Positions 25,041-33,334 of a stretch of DNA of 64,000 nt are shown piece by piece. Under the pieces are notes generated by a model, which ran no database searches, was not told the origin of the DNA, and saw only the letters and a program-made list of their open reading frames with translations. Both the position numbers and the translations under genes were made by a program. The DNA comes from DASUFZ01 sp035541475. GTDB lineage: Bacteria; Myxococcota_A; UBA9160; SMWR01. The stretch spans positions 120,892-184,891 of the forward strand of contig DATKND010000025.1 in assembly GCA_035541475.1 (NCBI GenBank), in the 5' to 3' direction. Each line of letters starts with the position of its first letter. Position 1 is the stretch's first letter.

Positions 25041-25430
25041 TGAGGCGTGTAGCCGCGCACCGCGCGAAACGACGCGGTATGGACCTCGATTGATACGCGA
25101 TTGCGGAGGTCGATCCGCTCTTGTGTCTCGTGCTCGACCATCTTTTCGAGCATCGGCACGGACTGGATCAACCCGCGGATGTAGCGAAGGACCGTGCGCG
25201 CCTGACGCTTGTCGGCCACGATCACCATGAAGGTCCCGCGCTCGCCCGGAGAGAGCAGCTCGCTGTAGTTCTTGAAGCACGCGGCGAAGACGGCCAGGAG
25301 CGCAGCGATCTGTGACTCGCCGCCGCGCCGACGGATCACGAGCCATGCCTCGCTGAAGGGACGCGTCGGCCAGGACTTGCGCCCCGTGCAATTGCGGAAG
25401 CGCTCGAGGTCCGACGTCCTCGGCGCCTCC
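25041..25430 (-). pseudogene. Phage terminase large-subunit-like ATPase fragment
   Basis: About 125 residues read in one minus-strand frame: an N-terminal FRNCTGRKSWPTRPFSEAWL, a Walker-A-like RRRGGESQIAALLAVFAAC (the usual Lys is Glu), and FMVIVADKRQARTVLRYIRG then IEVHTASFRAVRGYT, all typical of terminase-like proteins. The gene is cut at both ends: repeat copy D truncates it after RGYT and the dehydratase gene flank removes its beginning. It is an inactive relic, since the Walker Lys is lost and the nuclease domain absent. Confidence 0.65.
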
Positions 25431-25433
25431 GCC

Positions 25434-25482
25434 GGACGGGCGGCCTCCTGGCTAGGGCGTCGGCAGCTCGATCTCCGCCGAA
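25434..25482. repeat. 49-bp direct repeat, right copy
   Basis: It covers the last 10 codons of the dehydratase gene and 18 bp beyond its stop; 46 of 49 positions match 23647-23695. Because the match runs past the stop codon, it reflects DNA duplication and not just protein conservation. Confidence 0.75.
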
Positions 25483-26621
25483 CCCTGCGCCATCACCGCG
25501 CCGTCCTGGTTCGTCATCACCACGCGCACCGTCGCGACCGGGACGGGCCCCGAGTGATCGAGCACCGTCACTTCTCCGTCGAGCCAGGTGACGTCGCCCG
25601 AGAGCGCGGGGCTCCGGTACTGCATCGCGCTGTGGCGGACGAACGACCACTCGCCGCCCCAGTTGGTGAGGTAGTCGAGGATCCAGGCGCCCATCGAGGC
25701 GCCGTAGCCGTACTCGCGCGGCATGCCGATCAGCTGCGCGTAGCGCGTCTGCACGTGGCCGCGCGACGGACCCTGGTAGAGACCGTCGGCCTTCGCGGGG
25801 TCGAGCTTCGCGCCTTCCTCGTCGCGCGACATCTCGGGCAGCCAGCCGCTGCTCATCGTCGACGTCTCGCCGTACCACTCGACGGCGCCCCACACCGTCA
25901 TGAGATACGAGCGCCACTCGGTGGTGAAGCTCGCGATGCTATGCGGGCCGATCGGGCGCCGCGGCAGCTTGTCGCCCTGCTTCACGAAGAGCCGCTTCTC
26001 GTGGCCGAGGTCGAGGAAGCTCTGCGTGTACTCGAGACTCGCCTTGTCGAGCTCCTCGAGCTGCTGATCGGTCCAGGTGCGCGGCACGTTGCCCTCGAAC
26101 ATGCCGAGCTTGCGCGCGTTCTCCGCGAGGTAGCGGACCGAGGTCGAGCGCTGCTTGCAGACCGACTCGCCGCGCTGGTTGATGTAGCTGGTGTCACCGC
26201 GCGAGAACATGGTCGGGCCGGAGAACTTCGTCTCGGCGACCTTGTAGTCGAATAGCATGCGGTCGTGGCGGATCAGATCGCCCGGCTCGATGCGCGGCCC
26301 GAAGAACCACCACTCGTCGCCGCCGAAGATCATGTGCTGACCGGGGATCGTGCCCTGGATCGCAGGTCCGGCGCCGTGGCTCGTGTCGGTGCAGACCGCG
26401 AACGACTGCGGCGCCACCAGCTTCCCGAAGCGACTCTTTGCGGCGTACTTCTCGTCGAAGTAGAGCGGGTTCGGGTTCTGCATGCCCTGCGCCCAGCGCC
26501 GCAGGTCGTTCGGGTGGATCGGGTCCTTCAGGCGGCCGCCGCCGAGCGGCTTGCCGATCCAGCGGTCGACGTCGCGCGTGTCGAGGTCGATGAGCCCGTC
26601 GGCGCGCTTCTTCTGCGTCAC
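25452..26621 (-). CDS. FAS1-like/MaoC double hot-dog dehydratase
   Basis: A 389-residue protein with an N-terminal FAS1-like dehydratase half (WIGKPLGGGRLKDPIHPND and FDEKYAAKSRFGKLVAPQSF) and a C-terminal MaoC-like half (GASMGAWILDYLTNWGGEW and RSPALSGDVTWLDGEV). Such proteins hydrate or dehydrate acyl-CoA or related compounds. The start is the GTG at 26619-26621, overlapping the hyuA stop as GTGA, so it is translated with the hydantoinase-like genes. The last 31 bp of the gene are duplicated 1.8 kb away. Confidence 0.85.
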   Translation of the reverse strand: MTQKKRADGLIDLDTRDVDRWIGKPLGGGRLKDPIHPNDLRRWAQGMQNPNPLYFDEKYAAKSRFGKLVAPQSFAVCTDTSHGAGPAIQGTIPGQHMIFGGDEWWFFGPRIEPGDLIRHDRMLFDYKVAETKFSGPTMFSRGDTSYINQRGESVCKQRSTSVRYLAENARKLGMFEGNVPRTWTDQQLEELDKASLEYTQSFLDLGHEKRLFVKQGDKLPRRPIGPHSIASFTTEWRSYLMTVWGAVEWYGETSTMSSGWLPEMSRDEEGAKLDPAKADGLYQGPSRGHVQTRYAQLIGMPREYGYGASMGAWILDYLTNWGGEWSFVRHSAMQYRSPALSGDVTWLDGEVTVLDHSGPVPVATVRVVMTNQDGAVMAQGSAEIELPTP

Positions 26622-28720
26622 GTTCGTGTCTCCCCGGCGCCGGCGCCGGACCAGGCGGGCACCTCGATCGCATAGTTGCCGTGGCGGTCGAGCGCCGCCA
26701 CGTGACCCGGATACACCACGATGGTGGTGAAGCGCTCCTCGACGATGGCGGGCCCTTCGATTTCGTGCCCCGCGCCGAGCGCATCGCCGTCGTAGACGGG
26801 CGTATCGACGAAGCGCCCGCCGAACCACGCGGGGCGCCGCGCCCGCAGCGCGCCCTCGAGCGGACCGCGCGCGGGCGGCTGCGCGGGCAAGGACGGCTTG
26901 CGCGTGCGGCCTTGCGTCTGCACGCGCACCGAGCGCAGCACCGGCTCCTCGTCGCGCACCGCGAAGGCGTGGAGTTCCTCGTGGAGGTCGTGGAAGCCGG
27001 CCACCGTGCGCGCGAGGTCGTCGGCGCTCATGCGCCCGTCGGCGCCGACGCGAGCCGGCACCGCCATGTCGAAGGTCTGGCCCGGGTAGCAGAGGTTCAC
27101 GAAGCGCGTGAAGACGAGGTCCGCGCGCGAGAGCCGCGCCGCCTCGAGCTCGCGCGCAGCCTCGCGCTCGAGCTCGTCGAAGATCGCGTTGATGCGCGAC
27201 ACCTCCGCGCGTCCGGACGGCACGATGTAGGAGCGCTGCGCGTCGACGACGGTGTCGGCGAGCAGGAGGCCGAGCGCCGAGAACGCGGGCGAGGTCTTCG
27301 GCACGAGCAGCCGCCGGATGCCGAGCTCCTCGGCCTGCATGCCCGCGTGCACGGGCCCGTTGCCGCCGTACACCACCATGCAGTGCTCGCGCGGATCGTG
27401 ACCGGCATGCGACGAAACGCGGCGGATCGCGTTGGCCATGTTCGCGTTCACGATCCGGAAGATGCCGTGCGCCGCTTCGACCGCGTCGAGCCCGAGCGGC
27501 CGCCCGATCTGCTCGAGGATCGCCTCGCGGACGCCCGCGCTCTCGAGCTTGAAGTCACCGCCGCAGAGCGACTGCGGGTTGATGTAACCGAGCAGCAGGT
27601 TCGCGTCGGTGACGGTCGGCAGCTTGCCGCCGCGGCCGTAGCAGATGGGACCGGGATCGGCCTTCGCGCTCTCGGGACCGACGCGGAGCGCGCCCGCCTC
27701 GACGCGCGCGATCGAGCCGCCGCCCGCTCCGATCGAGTGGAGCTCGACCATCGGCAGCCCGACCAGATAGCGATGCTGCCAGTTCCAGCTGCTCTTCACC
27801 GTCGGCTTCGCGTTGCGGACGAGACACGCCTCGTACGACGTGCCGCCCATGTCGATCGCGATCACGTCGCGCTCGCCGGAGCGCTCGGCCAGCGCGCAGG
27901 CCGCCATCACGCCGCCGGTCGGCCCCGAGCCGAGCGACGCGACCGCGCGCTTGGCCAGGAAGTCCGCCGTCATGATCCCGCCGTTGCTCTGCATGATCAG
28001 CAGATCCGCGCGGTAGCCGCCGTCGCGCAGCGCCTGCTCGAGTCGTCGCAGGTAACCCTCGACGCGCGGGCCGACGTAGGCATCGACCAGGGTGGTGGAC
28101 GTGCGCTCGAACTCCGGCGCGGTCGGCATCACCTCGTGCGAGAGAGAGACACGCGCCTGTGGCAGCTCCTCGCGCAGGATCTCGCGTACGCGCTGCTCGT
28201 GCGCCGGGTTCACGTACGAAAAGAGCAGGCACACGGCGATCGACTCGATCGAGTCTCGCCCGAGCCGGCGCGCAGCCTCGCGCACGGCGGACTCGTCGAG
28301 CGGCCGCACCACGTTCCCGCGGAAGTCGAGGCGCTCCGGGATGCCGAGCCGATGGCGCCGCTTCGCGATCGGCACGGGCGGCGGCGCGGACGGATCCCAG
28401 ATGTCCTCCTTGTAGCCGCGCCGGATGTCGATCTCGTCGCGATGGCCTTCCGTCGTGAGCAGGCCCGTCTTCGCGCCGTTCATCTCGATCATCGTGTTGT
28501 CGGCGGTCGTCGTGCCGTGCACGACCAGCTCGGTCGCCTCGAGCAGCGCGCGCGGCGCGAGGCCCTCGCCCGCCGCGAGCTTCGAGATCCCGCGCAGCAC
28601 GCCGGCGCTCTGGTCGGGCCACGAGGTCGGCTCCTTCGAGAGCGCGAGGCTGCCGTCGCCGCGCACGAGCACGAAGTCGGTGAAGGTGCCGCCGACATCG
28701 ATGCCGATGCGGAAGCTCAT
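26618..28720 (-). CDS. hyuA: Hydantoinase/oxoprolinase subunit A (HyuA family)
   Basis: A 700-residue ATP-dependent subunit. The N-terminal ATP-binding motif GIDVGGTFTDFVL, the segment VVHGTTTADNTMIE, and the central AIDMGGTSYEACLV are diagnostic. The family includes 5-oxoprolinase, N-methylhydantoinase, acetone carboxylase and acetophenone carboxylase, so the exact substrate is open. ATG at 28718-28720 overlaps the hyuB stop. Three genes (hyuB, hyuA, dehydratase) form an operon; the dehydratase suggests that the product is a keto or hydroxy acid or CoA ester, which is inference. Confidence 0.93.
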   Translation of the reverse strand: MSFRIGIDVGGTFTDFVLVRGDGSLALSKEPTSWPDQSAGVLRGISKLAAGEGLAPRALLEATELVVHGTTTADNTMIEMNGAKTGLLTTEGHRDEIDIRRGYKEDIWDPSAPPPVPIAKRRHRLGIPERLDFRGNVVRPLDESAVREAARRLGRDSIESIAVCLLFSYVNPAHEQRVREILREELPQARVSLSHEVMPTAPEFERTSTTLVDAYVGPRVEGYLRRLEQALRDGGYRADLLIMQSNGGIMTADFLAKRAVASLGSGPTGGVMAACALAERSGERDVIAIDMGGTSYEACLVRNAKPTVKSSWNWQHRYLVGLPMVELHSIGAGGGSIARVEAGALRVGPESAKADPGPICYGRGGKLPTVTDANLLLGYINPQSLCGGDFKLESAGVREAILEQIGRPLGLDAVEAAHGIFRIVNANMANAIRRVSSHAGHDPREHCMVVYGGNGPVHAGMQAEELGIRRLLVPKTSPAFSALGLLLADTVVDAQRSYIVPSGRAEVSRINAIFDELEREAARELEAARLSRADLVFTRFVNLCYPGQTFDMAVPARVGADGRMSADDLARTVAGFHDLHEELHAFAVRDEEPVLRSVRVQTQGRTRKPSLPAQPPARGPLEGALRARRPAWFGGRFVDTPVYDGDALGAGHEIEGPAIVEERFTTIVVYPGHVAALDRHGNYAIEVPAWSGAGAGETRT

Positions 28721-30546
28721 GCGCGCGCCCGTGCGTTGCGGAGCTGGCTCCGCAACGCACGCGTCTTTTCTTCATCCACCCGCAACGTGGACTCGTAGCG
28801 CTCGCCGACGAGCACGACGCCGTAGTCGCGCTCCGCCGACTCGGGCGACACGAACTCGTCGAGCACGTCGTCGCGCACGGCCGCGGGATCGCGCAGCAGC
28901 GGATCGCCGTAGCCGCCGCCGCCGCCGTAGAGGTACTCGAAGGCCTCGCCCGCGGCGTGCGGCTCCGCGTTGGCGATGTTGTCGATGCGCTTCGGCTTCG
29001 TGTCGCAGCGCACGGTCAGCTGGTTCGGCGCGCCGTCGCGACCGCCCTCGACGCCGGCCATCGGGTACTTGATGCCGACCATCCACGTCGACATGCCGGC
29101 CGGCGCGAGCGCGCGCTTCACCACGCGCGAGCCCGGGCAGCCGCGCCACTGTCCGGCGCCGCCGCTGTCGGTGCGGTAGTCGCACCACTCGTGCCGCACC
29201 GGGAAGATCGACTCGTTCACCTCGGCGGTCGCGCGGATCAGGTTGCCGAACGAGGCCGGCATCGAGCCCCAGCCATCCTGACCCTTCACGGCGTTGCAGT
29301 AGGCGGCGAGCACGTCGACGCCGTGGTCGATCCACAGCTCGCCGCTCTCGCGCTGACCCACGAACACGTTGGGACCACCGAGCTTGTAGATCTGCGGACA
29401 CGAGCGCTGCGGCAGCACGCCGCTCATCGCCTTCGCGATCGCCTCGCCGACCTCGACGCCGGGATGGTGCGTGCCCGCCGCGACCGTCGCGCCGACGGGC
29501 GGATTCAGCACGCAGCCCGGCGGCACGATCAGCTCGATCGAGTTGAAGAAGCCCTCGTTCTTCGGGATCGCGGGGTCCATCATCGACGCGAGCTGCGCGA
29601 CGACGTAGCCGCGCGTGTTGCCGAAGGTCGAGTACGCCTTGAGACCCGGACGTGTGTCGGAGCCCGTGAAATCGACGATCAGGCGGTCGCCCGCGACCGT
29701 GATCTTCACGTGCACGCGGATGTCGGTGTTGCCGATCGGGTCGTGATCGACGTAGCAGTCGGCCTCGTAGACGCCGTCCGGCCAGGCGCGCACCTCCTCG
29801 CGGAAGCGGCGCTCGGCGTAAGCGATCGAGTGCTCGACGGACGCGCGCACCGCCGCGAGCCCGAAGCGCGCGACGATCTCCGAGAGGCGCCGCACGCCGA
29901 GCTGCGCTGCGCCGACCTGCGCGCGCAGGTCGCCGATGAAGGTCGGCGTGCGGTTGTTCACCTTCATCAGGTAGGTGACGTCGCGGCGCTCGACGCCGCG
30001 GTCGTAGAGCTTCACAGCGGGGTAGCGCACGCCTTCGGCCCAGATGTCGAGCGCCTCGGCGTTGTAGCCGCCCGGCATGCCGCCGCCGGTGTCCGCGTGG
30101 TGACACTGGATGGAGGCGATCAGCACGACTTCCTCGTCCACGACGACCGGCGCGAAGACGTTGTAGTCGGGGAGATGCCCGCCGCCGTGGTAGGGATCGT
30201 TCGCGACGAAGACGTCGCCCGCGTGCAGCCCCTCCTCGCGAAAGAAGTCGAGCGCGAAGCGGATCGGCAAGGTCGACGAGAGCATGAACTGCGGGATGCC
30301 GACCGAGAGCGCCGCGAGCGCGCCGCGCCCGTCGAGGATGGTCGCGTTGCGCTCGTTGCTCTGGTTGAGGATCGGCGTCGTCGCCGTCAGCGAGACGTGC
30401 GTCGCCATCTCGTAGGCGACCGTCTCCATCGCGCCGCGCACCACCTCGACGGTGACCGGATCGATTCCGGCCTCGCTGGAGCCGGTCCCCATCTTCTTCT
30501 GCGCCTTCTTCTGCGCTGCGACCTGACGCTCCATCAGATCGAGCAT
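28717..30546 (-). CDS. hyuB: Hydantoinase/oxoprolinase subunit B (HyuB family)
   Basis: A 609-residue subunit that pairs with HyuA. Recognised motifs are DPVTVEVVRGAMETVAYEM, FVANDPYHGGGHLPDYNV with its metal-site His and Asp, and YRTDSGGAGQWRGCPGS. Length is typical. The stop overlaps the start of hyuA. It is divergent from the Coq4-like gene; about 65 bp lies between them if the Coq4-like gene starts at 30611. The N-terminal 20 residues are Lys/Gln-rich and may not be part of the core; a start a few codons later cannot be excluded. Confidence 0.93.
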   Translation of the reverse strand: MLDLMERQVAAQKKAQKKMGTGSSEAGIDPVTVEVVRGAMETVAYEMATHVSLTATTPILNQSNERNATILDGRGALAALSVGIPQFMLSSTLPIRFALDFFREEGLHAGDVFVANDPYHGGGHLPDYNVFAPVVVDEEVVLIASIQCHHADTGGGMPGGYNAEALDIWAEGVRYPAVKLYDRGVERRDVTYLMKVNNRTPTFIGDLRAQVGAAQLGVRRLSEIVARFGLAAVRASVEHSIAYAERRFREEVRAWPDGVYEADCYVDHDPIGNTDIRVHVKITVAGDRLIVDFTGSDTRPGLKAYSTFGNTRGYVVAQLASMMDPAIPKNEGFFNSIELIVPPGCVLNPPVGATVAAGTHHPGVEVGEAIAKAMSGVLPQRSCPQIYKLGGPNVFVGQRESGELWIDHGVDVLAAYCNAVKGQDGWGSMPASFGNLIRATAEVNESIFPVRHEWCDYRTDSGGAGQWRGCPGSRVVKRALAPAGMSTWMVGIKYPMAGVEGGRDGAPNQLTVRCDTKPKRIDNIANAEPHAAGEAFEYLYGGGGGYGDPLLRDPAAVRDDVLDEFVSPESAERDYGVVLVGERYESTLRVDEEKTRALRSQLRNARARA

Positions 30547-30610
30547 TATGCCCGGCGTTCGCGGGGGCTGTAAAGGAAGGAAGACGGCGTCGCAGCTACG
30601 CTGCGCCGCC

Positions 30611-31186
30611 GTGGCCGTCTACGCGGAATCGCTGAGCCTCTTCGATGCGCGCCGCGCCTACTTCGACGCGAACGGCTTCGGCGCGGACGGCGGCTACGCG
30701 AAGCGCTGGGTGAAGGTGAAGCTCGGGCCGCTGCCGCTCGCCTTCCCGAACAGCGAGGCGCGCGTGCGCGCGGTCCGGTACCACGACCTGCATCACGTCG
30801 CGACGGGCTACGACACCGACTGGACGGGCGAGGGCGAGATCGCGGCGTGGGAGATCGCGTCGTCGTGCCGCGGCTTCCTCGCGGCCTGGTGGCTGAATCT
30901 CTCCGCGATGGCGATCGGCCTCGCGATCGCGCCGGCGCGCATCTTCCACGCCTTCGTGCGCGGGCGACACACGCGGAATCTCTATGCCGAGCGCTTCGAC
31001 GACCAGCTGCTCGCGACCTCGGTCGGCGCGCTGCGGAAGCGACTCGATCTCGCGTCGGCCGCCTTCGCCACGACGAGCGACCGCGCCGTCTTCGCGGGCT
31101 GGTGCGTCGCGGCGGTCGCGGCGTTTTGCGTGCAAGCGGCGCTGCTGGTCGCGCCGGTTGCGTTGCTCCTGGCATGGTTGGCGTGA
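30611..31186 (+). CDS. Coq4-like membrane-associated protein
   Basis: A 191-residue protein with a metal motif YHDLHHVATGYDTDWTGEGE: H58, D59, H62 and, after eleven residues, E74. This HDxxHx11E pattern is that of Coq4, the ubiquinone-biosynthesis protein that binds zinc and decarboxylates or hydroxylates ring carbon C1. Downstream are two hydrophobic segments, at residues about 88-103 and at the C-terminus, not typical of Coq4, so it is a relative only. The GTG at 30611 is preferred; an in-frame ATG at 30548 is also possible. It is divergent from hyuB. Its stop overlaps the next gene as GTGA. Confidence 0.6.
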   Translation: MAVYAESLSLFDARRAYFDANGFGADGGYAKRWVKVKLGPLPLAFPNSEARVRAVRYHDLHHVATGYDTDWTGEGEIAAWEIASSCRGFLAAWWLNLSAMAIGLAIAPARIFHAFVRGRHTRNLYAERFDDQLLATSVGALRKRLDLASAAFATTSDRAVFAGWCVAAVAAFCVQAALLVAPVALLLAWLA

Positions 31187-31614
31187 AGCCCCATGCACCC
31201 GGCCGCCCGACTTGGCTCTTGATGTTCCTTATCCCTTGTTTTGCCTCGGCAGAACCAGGAGACGCGTGCGAAGGCGGGAAGCTGGTCCGAGGTGCCTGTA
31301 TCGAGCTGACCGGTGAATTGCAGATCTGGAACGGTTGGCCGCCCTGGCTACGGATCGAAGCGGATCATCGACTCTACGGAGTTGGCCCCATCGAGCACGA
31401 GATCGTCCCCAAGAGCCTGGCCACAGTCCTTCCGGAGTTGGCCCGGGCGACCGCGACACTCGAGGGCACTTTCAGGGTCTGCCCACTCGGACAGCAGGCT
31501 CGCGTGCCCTACCTCGACGATCCGATTCCCCTCTATTGCATCGAGCGACTCACGGAGGCGCAATTCCTCGGTCCCGACTCGACCTGGCACCCATTTCCGC
31601 CTCCGGCGCGATAG
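31183..31614 (+). CDS. Small secreted hypothetical protein
   Basis: A 143-residue protein with a signal peptide (WLLMFLIPCFASAEP) and a mature body with Cys residues (DACEGGKLVRGACIE and FRVCPLG). I do not recognise a family. The GTG at 31183 overlaps the stop of the Coq4-like gene; an in-frame ATG at 31174 is an alternative. Base composition is lower in GC than its neighbours (many A and T at third positions), so it may be newly acquired. The body is acidic near the end (PYLDDPIPLYCIERL). Confidence 0.65.
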   Translation: MKPHAPGRPTWLLMFLIPCFASAEPGDACEGGKLVRGACIELTGELQIWNGWPPWLRIEADHRLYGVGPIEHEIVPKSLATVLPELARATATLEGTFRVCPLGQQARVPYLDDPIPLYCIERLTEAQFLGPDSTWHPFPPPAR

Positions 31615-31638
31615 GAGAGAAATGGCGCCTAACAAGTC

Positions 31639-32351
31639 CTAGCGCCAGGCCGCGCCCCGATGCTTCGCCACGGGCACTTCTCGCGGATCGATGACTCCAT
31701 GCCTCTGCCAGCCAACCCGCAGGAGCCACGTGCGCGGCGCGGCGACCGGAAGCGGCTCACGGGAAGACAGTGGATGGATACAGCGTGTCCATCCACTGAA
31801 CCACACCGCCGACGAAGCCTCGTCGAGCTTCACCGGAGGCGCGTAGCCGTGCCGCTGTGCCCAATGCTTTCGCGCGTTCAACAGGACGTAGGCAATCGCG
31901 TTCCGCACCTCGCGAGGCGTGCGCAGCGCGCACGTGGTAGCGGCCCAGGAGAACCTGGCCGCGCCGTCCGAAGACGCGATGAATCGTACGGGCAACGCGC
32001 GCGGAGAACGACTTCACCACCGAGCCCAGCGCCTGCTTGCTCGCTGCCTCGAGGATCATGTGCAGGTGATCGCGCTGCACAGAGAAATGCACGACGCGAG
32101 AGTTACCGCGCTCGCTCGCCTCGCGAAGCGATGCGTTCAGCGAGCGAACGAATCTCCGGGTTCGTAGCGACCCGATCCCCGCCCGTACGCGCAAGGTCAC
32201 ATGCACCGGACATCCCGCCGGAACCGCTCCGCGCCGAACGTGATGCACGATCGGACGCTGCCCGCGCGGCCGACCTGCGCCAGGCCGGAGGCCCGCCTCG
32301 ATCGCTGCGCCGTCGCAGATCGTCGAAGCCGAGTTGCTGAGAGTCCGTCAT
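31639..32351 (-). pseudogene. REP-associated tyrosine transposase (RAYT), copy 1, frameshifted
   Basis: A Y1/HUH transposase of the RAYT group, broken into three frames. Frame 1 gives MTDSQQLGFDDLRRR; frame 2 gives GAGRPRGQRPIVHHV, CPVHVTLRVRAG and the HUH motif in FSVQRDHLHMILEA; frame 3 gives LRTPREVRNAIAYVLLNARK, with the catalytic Tyr, and WLLRVGWQRHG. The break between frames 2 and 3 falls at CAC-GTGCGCGCTG near 31940, at the same codon as in copy 2. A perfect 11-bp hairpin lies in the C-terminal coding part. A sigma-70-like promoter (TTGACA, TACAAC) sits upstream. Confidence 0.85.
31768..31798. repeat. Hairpin in the RAYT copy 1 coding region
   Basis: CAGTGGATGGA (31768-31778), 9-nt loop, TCCATCCACTG (31788-31798): an 11-bp perfect stem. 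It lies between the codons for the WFSGW motif and the SSRE motif. A different but also perfect hairpin occupies the same place in the copy at 60.6 kb. Confidence 0.85.
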
Positions 32352-32360
32352 TCTCGTTTG

Positions 32361-32389
32361 GTTGTATGATATGTTGTTATTCGTGTCAA
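32361..32389 (-). promoter_or_regulatory. Sigma-70-like promoter of RAYT copy 1
   Basis: On the minus strand TTGACA (32384-32389), 17-bp spacer, TACAAC (32361-32366), 9 bp before the ATG at 32351. The short AT-rich stretch stands out in a GC-rich genome and is similar in order and spacing to that of copy 2. Confidence 0.6.
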
Positions 32390-32559
32390 GTCTTGATGTT
32401 AGGTAGAGACAGTCGCGGAATCAACGGCGACCCGGGTCTGATGCGGATCCCGATCGGGTCCTCTAGCCGGGAACACGAGGTCAAGAGAGTGGCGGCCGGG
32501 ACTCGGGCGGAAATCGACGGCGCGACCGGCCGAATCGCCCGGCCGACCGATCGCCGCGC
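32390..32559. other. Intergenic region between RAYT copy 1 and enoyl-CoA hydratase
   Basis: About 170 bp without a gene. A self-complementary CGGCCG pair around 32527 and 32540 lies just beyond the 3' end of the hydratase gene and could be its terminator, but no U-rich tail is present. Confidence 0.35.
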
Positions 32560-33216
32560 TCACTCCCTCCGCAGCGACGCCGCGACGTCGCCATAGAGTC
32601 GCCGCTTCATCTTCGCGACGGTGTCGCGGTCCTTGCGCGCGAGCGCGTCGGCGCGCTCGAGCGTGCGCGCGACGAGATCCGCCTCGGAGTACACGGCGTC
32701 GATGATGCCGGCGGCGTGCGCGTCGCGGCCGCCGAGCTTCGCACCCGTGAGGGCGAGGTCGCGCAGCACGGACGGCACGAGGCGCGCGCGCAGCAGCGCG
32801 ACCATGCCGGGCCGGAAGGGAATGCGGGCGTCGATCTCGGGCAGGCAGAAGAAGCCGCGGTCTTCGCGCATGCAGCGCCAGTCGTGCGCGAGCGCGAGCA
32901 GCGCGCCGCCGCCGACCGCGTGGCCCTGGATCGCGGCCAGAGTCGGCATCGGAAAGACGACGAGGCGCGCGAGCAGCCGCTCGTGGTGCGCGACGAAGTC
33001 GCGCTGCGCCTCGCGCGAGAGCGTGCGCAGGCGCGCGAGGTCGTAGCCGTTCGAGTACCAGGCGCCGCGCGCGGTCGTGACGAGCGCGCATTCGCCAGGC
33101 GTCTTCTCGACCTCGTCGAGCGACGCGTCGAGCCCGGCGAGCGACTCGGCGTCGAGGCGGTTCTCGCCGTCGCCGAGGTCGAGCAGGAAGACGACACCGT
33201 GGCGCTCGAGCCGCAT
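32560..33216 (-). CDS. Enoyl-CoA hydratase/isomerase (crotonase) family protein
   Basis: A 218-residue crotonase-fold protein. It begins VVFLLDLGDGENRLD and has the oxyanion-hole motif AIQGHAVGGGALLALAHD. The conserved Glu pair of hydratases is not obvious in the later segment (CLPEIDARIPFRPGM), so it may be an isomerase or hydrolase. The ATG at 33214-33216 is used. It is short for the family but complete. It is divergent from the selenoprotein candidate, with 118 bp between them. Confidence 0.88.
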   Translation of the reverse strand: MRLERHGVVFLLDLGDGENRLDAESLAGLDASLDEVEKTPGECALVTTARGAWYSNGYDLARLRTLSREAQRDFVAHHERLLARLVVFPMPTLAAIQGHAVGGGALLALAHDWRCMREDRGFFCLPEIDARIPFRPGMVALLRARLVPSVLRDLALTGAKLGGRDAHAAGIIDAVYSEADLVARTLERADALARKDRDTVAKMKRRLYGDVAASLRRE

Positions 33217-33334
33217 GGCGGCGCAGAGTAGACCCGACACGCGGGTGTCGCGACGCGCGCGCGAGCGCGCCGGGCGCGCGGCTCGCGAGCGCGGTAGGCT
33301 GCGGAGCGCGCCCGCCCCAGGATCGCAGGAGTCC

